Below the pieces are notes generated by a model. That model did not search any database. It was not told the DNA's origin and was given only the letters and a program-made list of their open reading frames with translations. A stretch of 23,322 bases of DNA from Candidatus Cellulosilyticum pullistercoris (GTDB lineage: Bacteria; Bacillota; Clostridia; Lachnospirales; Cellulosilyticaceae): NCBI GenBank assembly GCA_018883705.1, contig JAHLFQ010000253.1, positions 1 through 23,322 on the forward strand, given 5' to 3'. Both the position numbers and the translations under genes were made by a program. Position 1 is the stretch's first letter; every line of letters starts with the position of its first letter. Positions 22,855 through 23,322 of this stretch are shown piece by piece.

Positions 22855-23322
22855 ATGAAAACATTTTCAATTGCTATAGATGGGCCTGCAGGAGCCGGCA
22901 AAAGTACCATTGCAAAAAAAATAGCAGAGGATCTTGCGTGCATTTACATTGATACAGGAGCAATGTATCGTAGCGTAGGCTACTACTGTTTACAAAACCA
23001 AATTGATTATCAAGATGAAGAAGCAGTATGTAAGTCACTAGGTGATATGCATATTATTCTTAAAACATCAGATCAAGGACAACAAATCTATCTAAATGAT
23101 GTTAATGTGAGTCAAAGTATCAGAACAGATATTGTGGCAGCAGCAGCGTCAAAGGTAGCTACTTATGGCCCAGTACGTAGTGAACTTGTTAAAAGACAGC
23201 AAGAAATGGCTAGTTTACAGTCTGTTGTTATGGATGGAAGAGATATCGGAACAGTTGTATTGCCCTTTGCTACACTAAAAATCTTTTTAACGGCTTCAGT
23301 AGATGAAAGAGCGAAGCGCCGT
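22855..23322 (+). CDS. cmk: Cytidylate kinase, 3' end missing
   Basis: Cytidylate kinase phosphorylates CMP and dCMP with ATP. The frame is open to the last base, so 156 codons are visible, roughly two thirds of a normal enzyme. Clear marks are the P-loop DGPAGAGKST at 9-18, YIDTGAMYRSVGYYC at 31-45, the CMP-binding insert region (VSQSIRTDIVAAAASKVA), and VVMDGRDIGTVV at 124-135. The start is immediately after the aroH stop, with AAGGAG inside the end of aroH, so translation is coupled. In many Clostridia cmk is followed by or fused to ispH and rpsA; this is outside the window and cannot be judged. Confidence 0.96.
   Translation, partial: MKTFSIAIDGPAGAGKSTIAKKIAEDLACIYIDTGAMYRSVGYYCLQNQIDYQDEEAVCKSLGDMHIILKTSDQGQQIYLNDVNVSQSIRTDIVAAAASKVATYGPVRSELVKRQQEMASLQSVVMDGRDIGTVVLPFATLKIFLTASVDERAKRR

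Noticed and set aside
83..22870. Minus-strand open frames of 60 to 110 codons scattered through the window
   Set aside because: All lie opposite strongly supported + strand genes, have low-complexity or odd composition and no recognisable domain, and show no consistent ribosome binding sites.
1..23322. CRISPR arrays, tRNA or rRNA genes, insertion sequences, toxin-antitoxin or defence genes
   Set aside because: I looked for spaced direct repeats, terminal repeats and RNA gene signatures in the gaps and found none; all sizeable frames are accounted for by core genes.

Overview
This window looks like core chromosome from a low-GC, endospore-forming Clostridia member, most likely Lachnospiraceae or a close relative such as Cellulosilyticum. 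That lineage call is an inference from gene content and order, not a database match. The DNA is AT-rich and every real gene lies on the + strand. It encodes a spore-coat ATPase (SpoIVA), two secreted D,D-carboxypeptidases in the positions of Bacillus dacF and dacB, DivIVA, SepF and ScpAB. I see no transposase, integrase of mobile type, phage gene, CRISPR array, tRNA or rRNA, and no gene-free stretch longer than about 205 bases.

Layout. (1) 1-1431: end of a stand-alone FlhB-C-like gene, yraN and pgeF, tightly packed. (2) 1533-6056: der (ribosome assembly GTPase), plsY and gpsA (first steps of phospholipid synthesis), then spoIVA with its own sigma-E-like promoter, closed by an intrinsic terminator. 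(3) 6261-10688: a division cluster of a large one-TM HlyD-like protein, yggS/ylmE, sepF, ylmH and divIVA; ylmG, usual in Bacillus, is absent. (4) 10792-12194: lspA overlapping an RluD-family pseudouridine synthase, starting just behind a terminator. (5) 12172-12960: solitary pyrR with a complete PyrR-type attenuator leader and a strong terminator. (6) 13097-17975: xerD, deoB, pdp and dacF, the same order as Bacillus xerD-drm-nucleoside phosphorylase-dacF. (7) 18052-21461: scpA, scpB, a second D,D-carboxypeptidase (dacB position) and rluB, again the Bacillus order but without spmAB. (8) 21551-23322: an RpiR-family regulator, aroH and the first half of cmk, which runs off the window.

The genes are housekeeping: membrane lipid synthesis, ribosome and rRNA maturation, division and chromosome segregation, nucleoside salvage and spore envelope building. 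I found no new multi-gene system. The most interesting signals are regulatory. Upstream of dacF, a 17-bp inverted repeat buries the ribosome binding site in any transcript reading through from deoB-pdp, while a forespore-type (sigma-G/F-like) promoter sits inside the hairpin loop and would make a transcript lacking the masking arm. Others are the pyrR attenuator, a 54-bp perfect palindrome after dacF, and an intrinsic terminator about 20 bases ahead of the lspA start codon.
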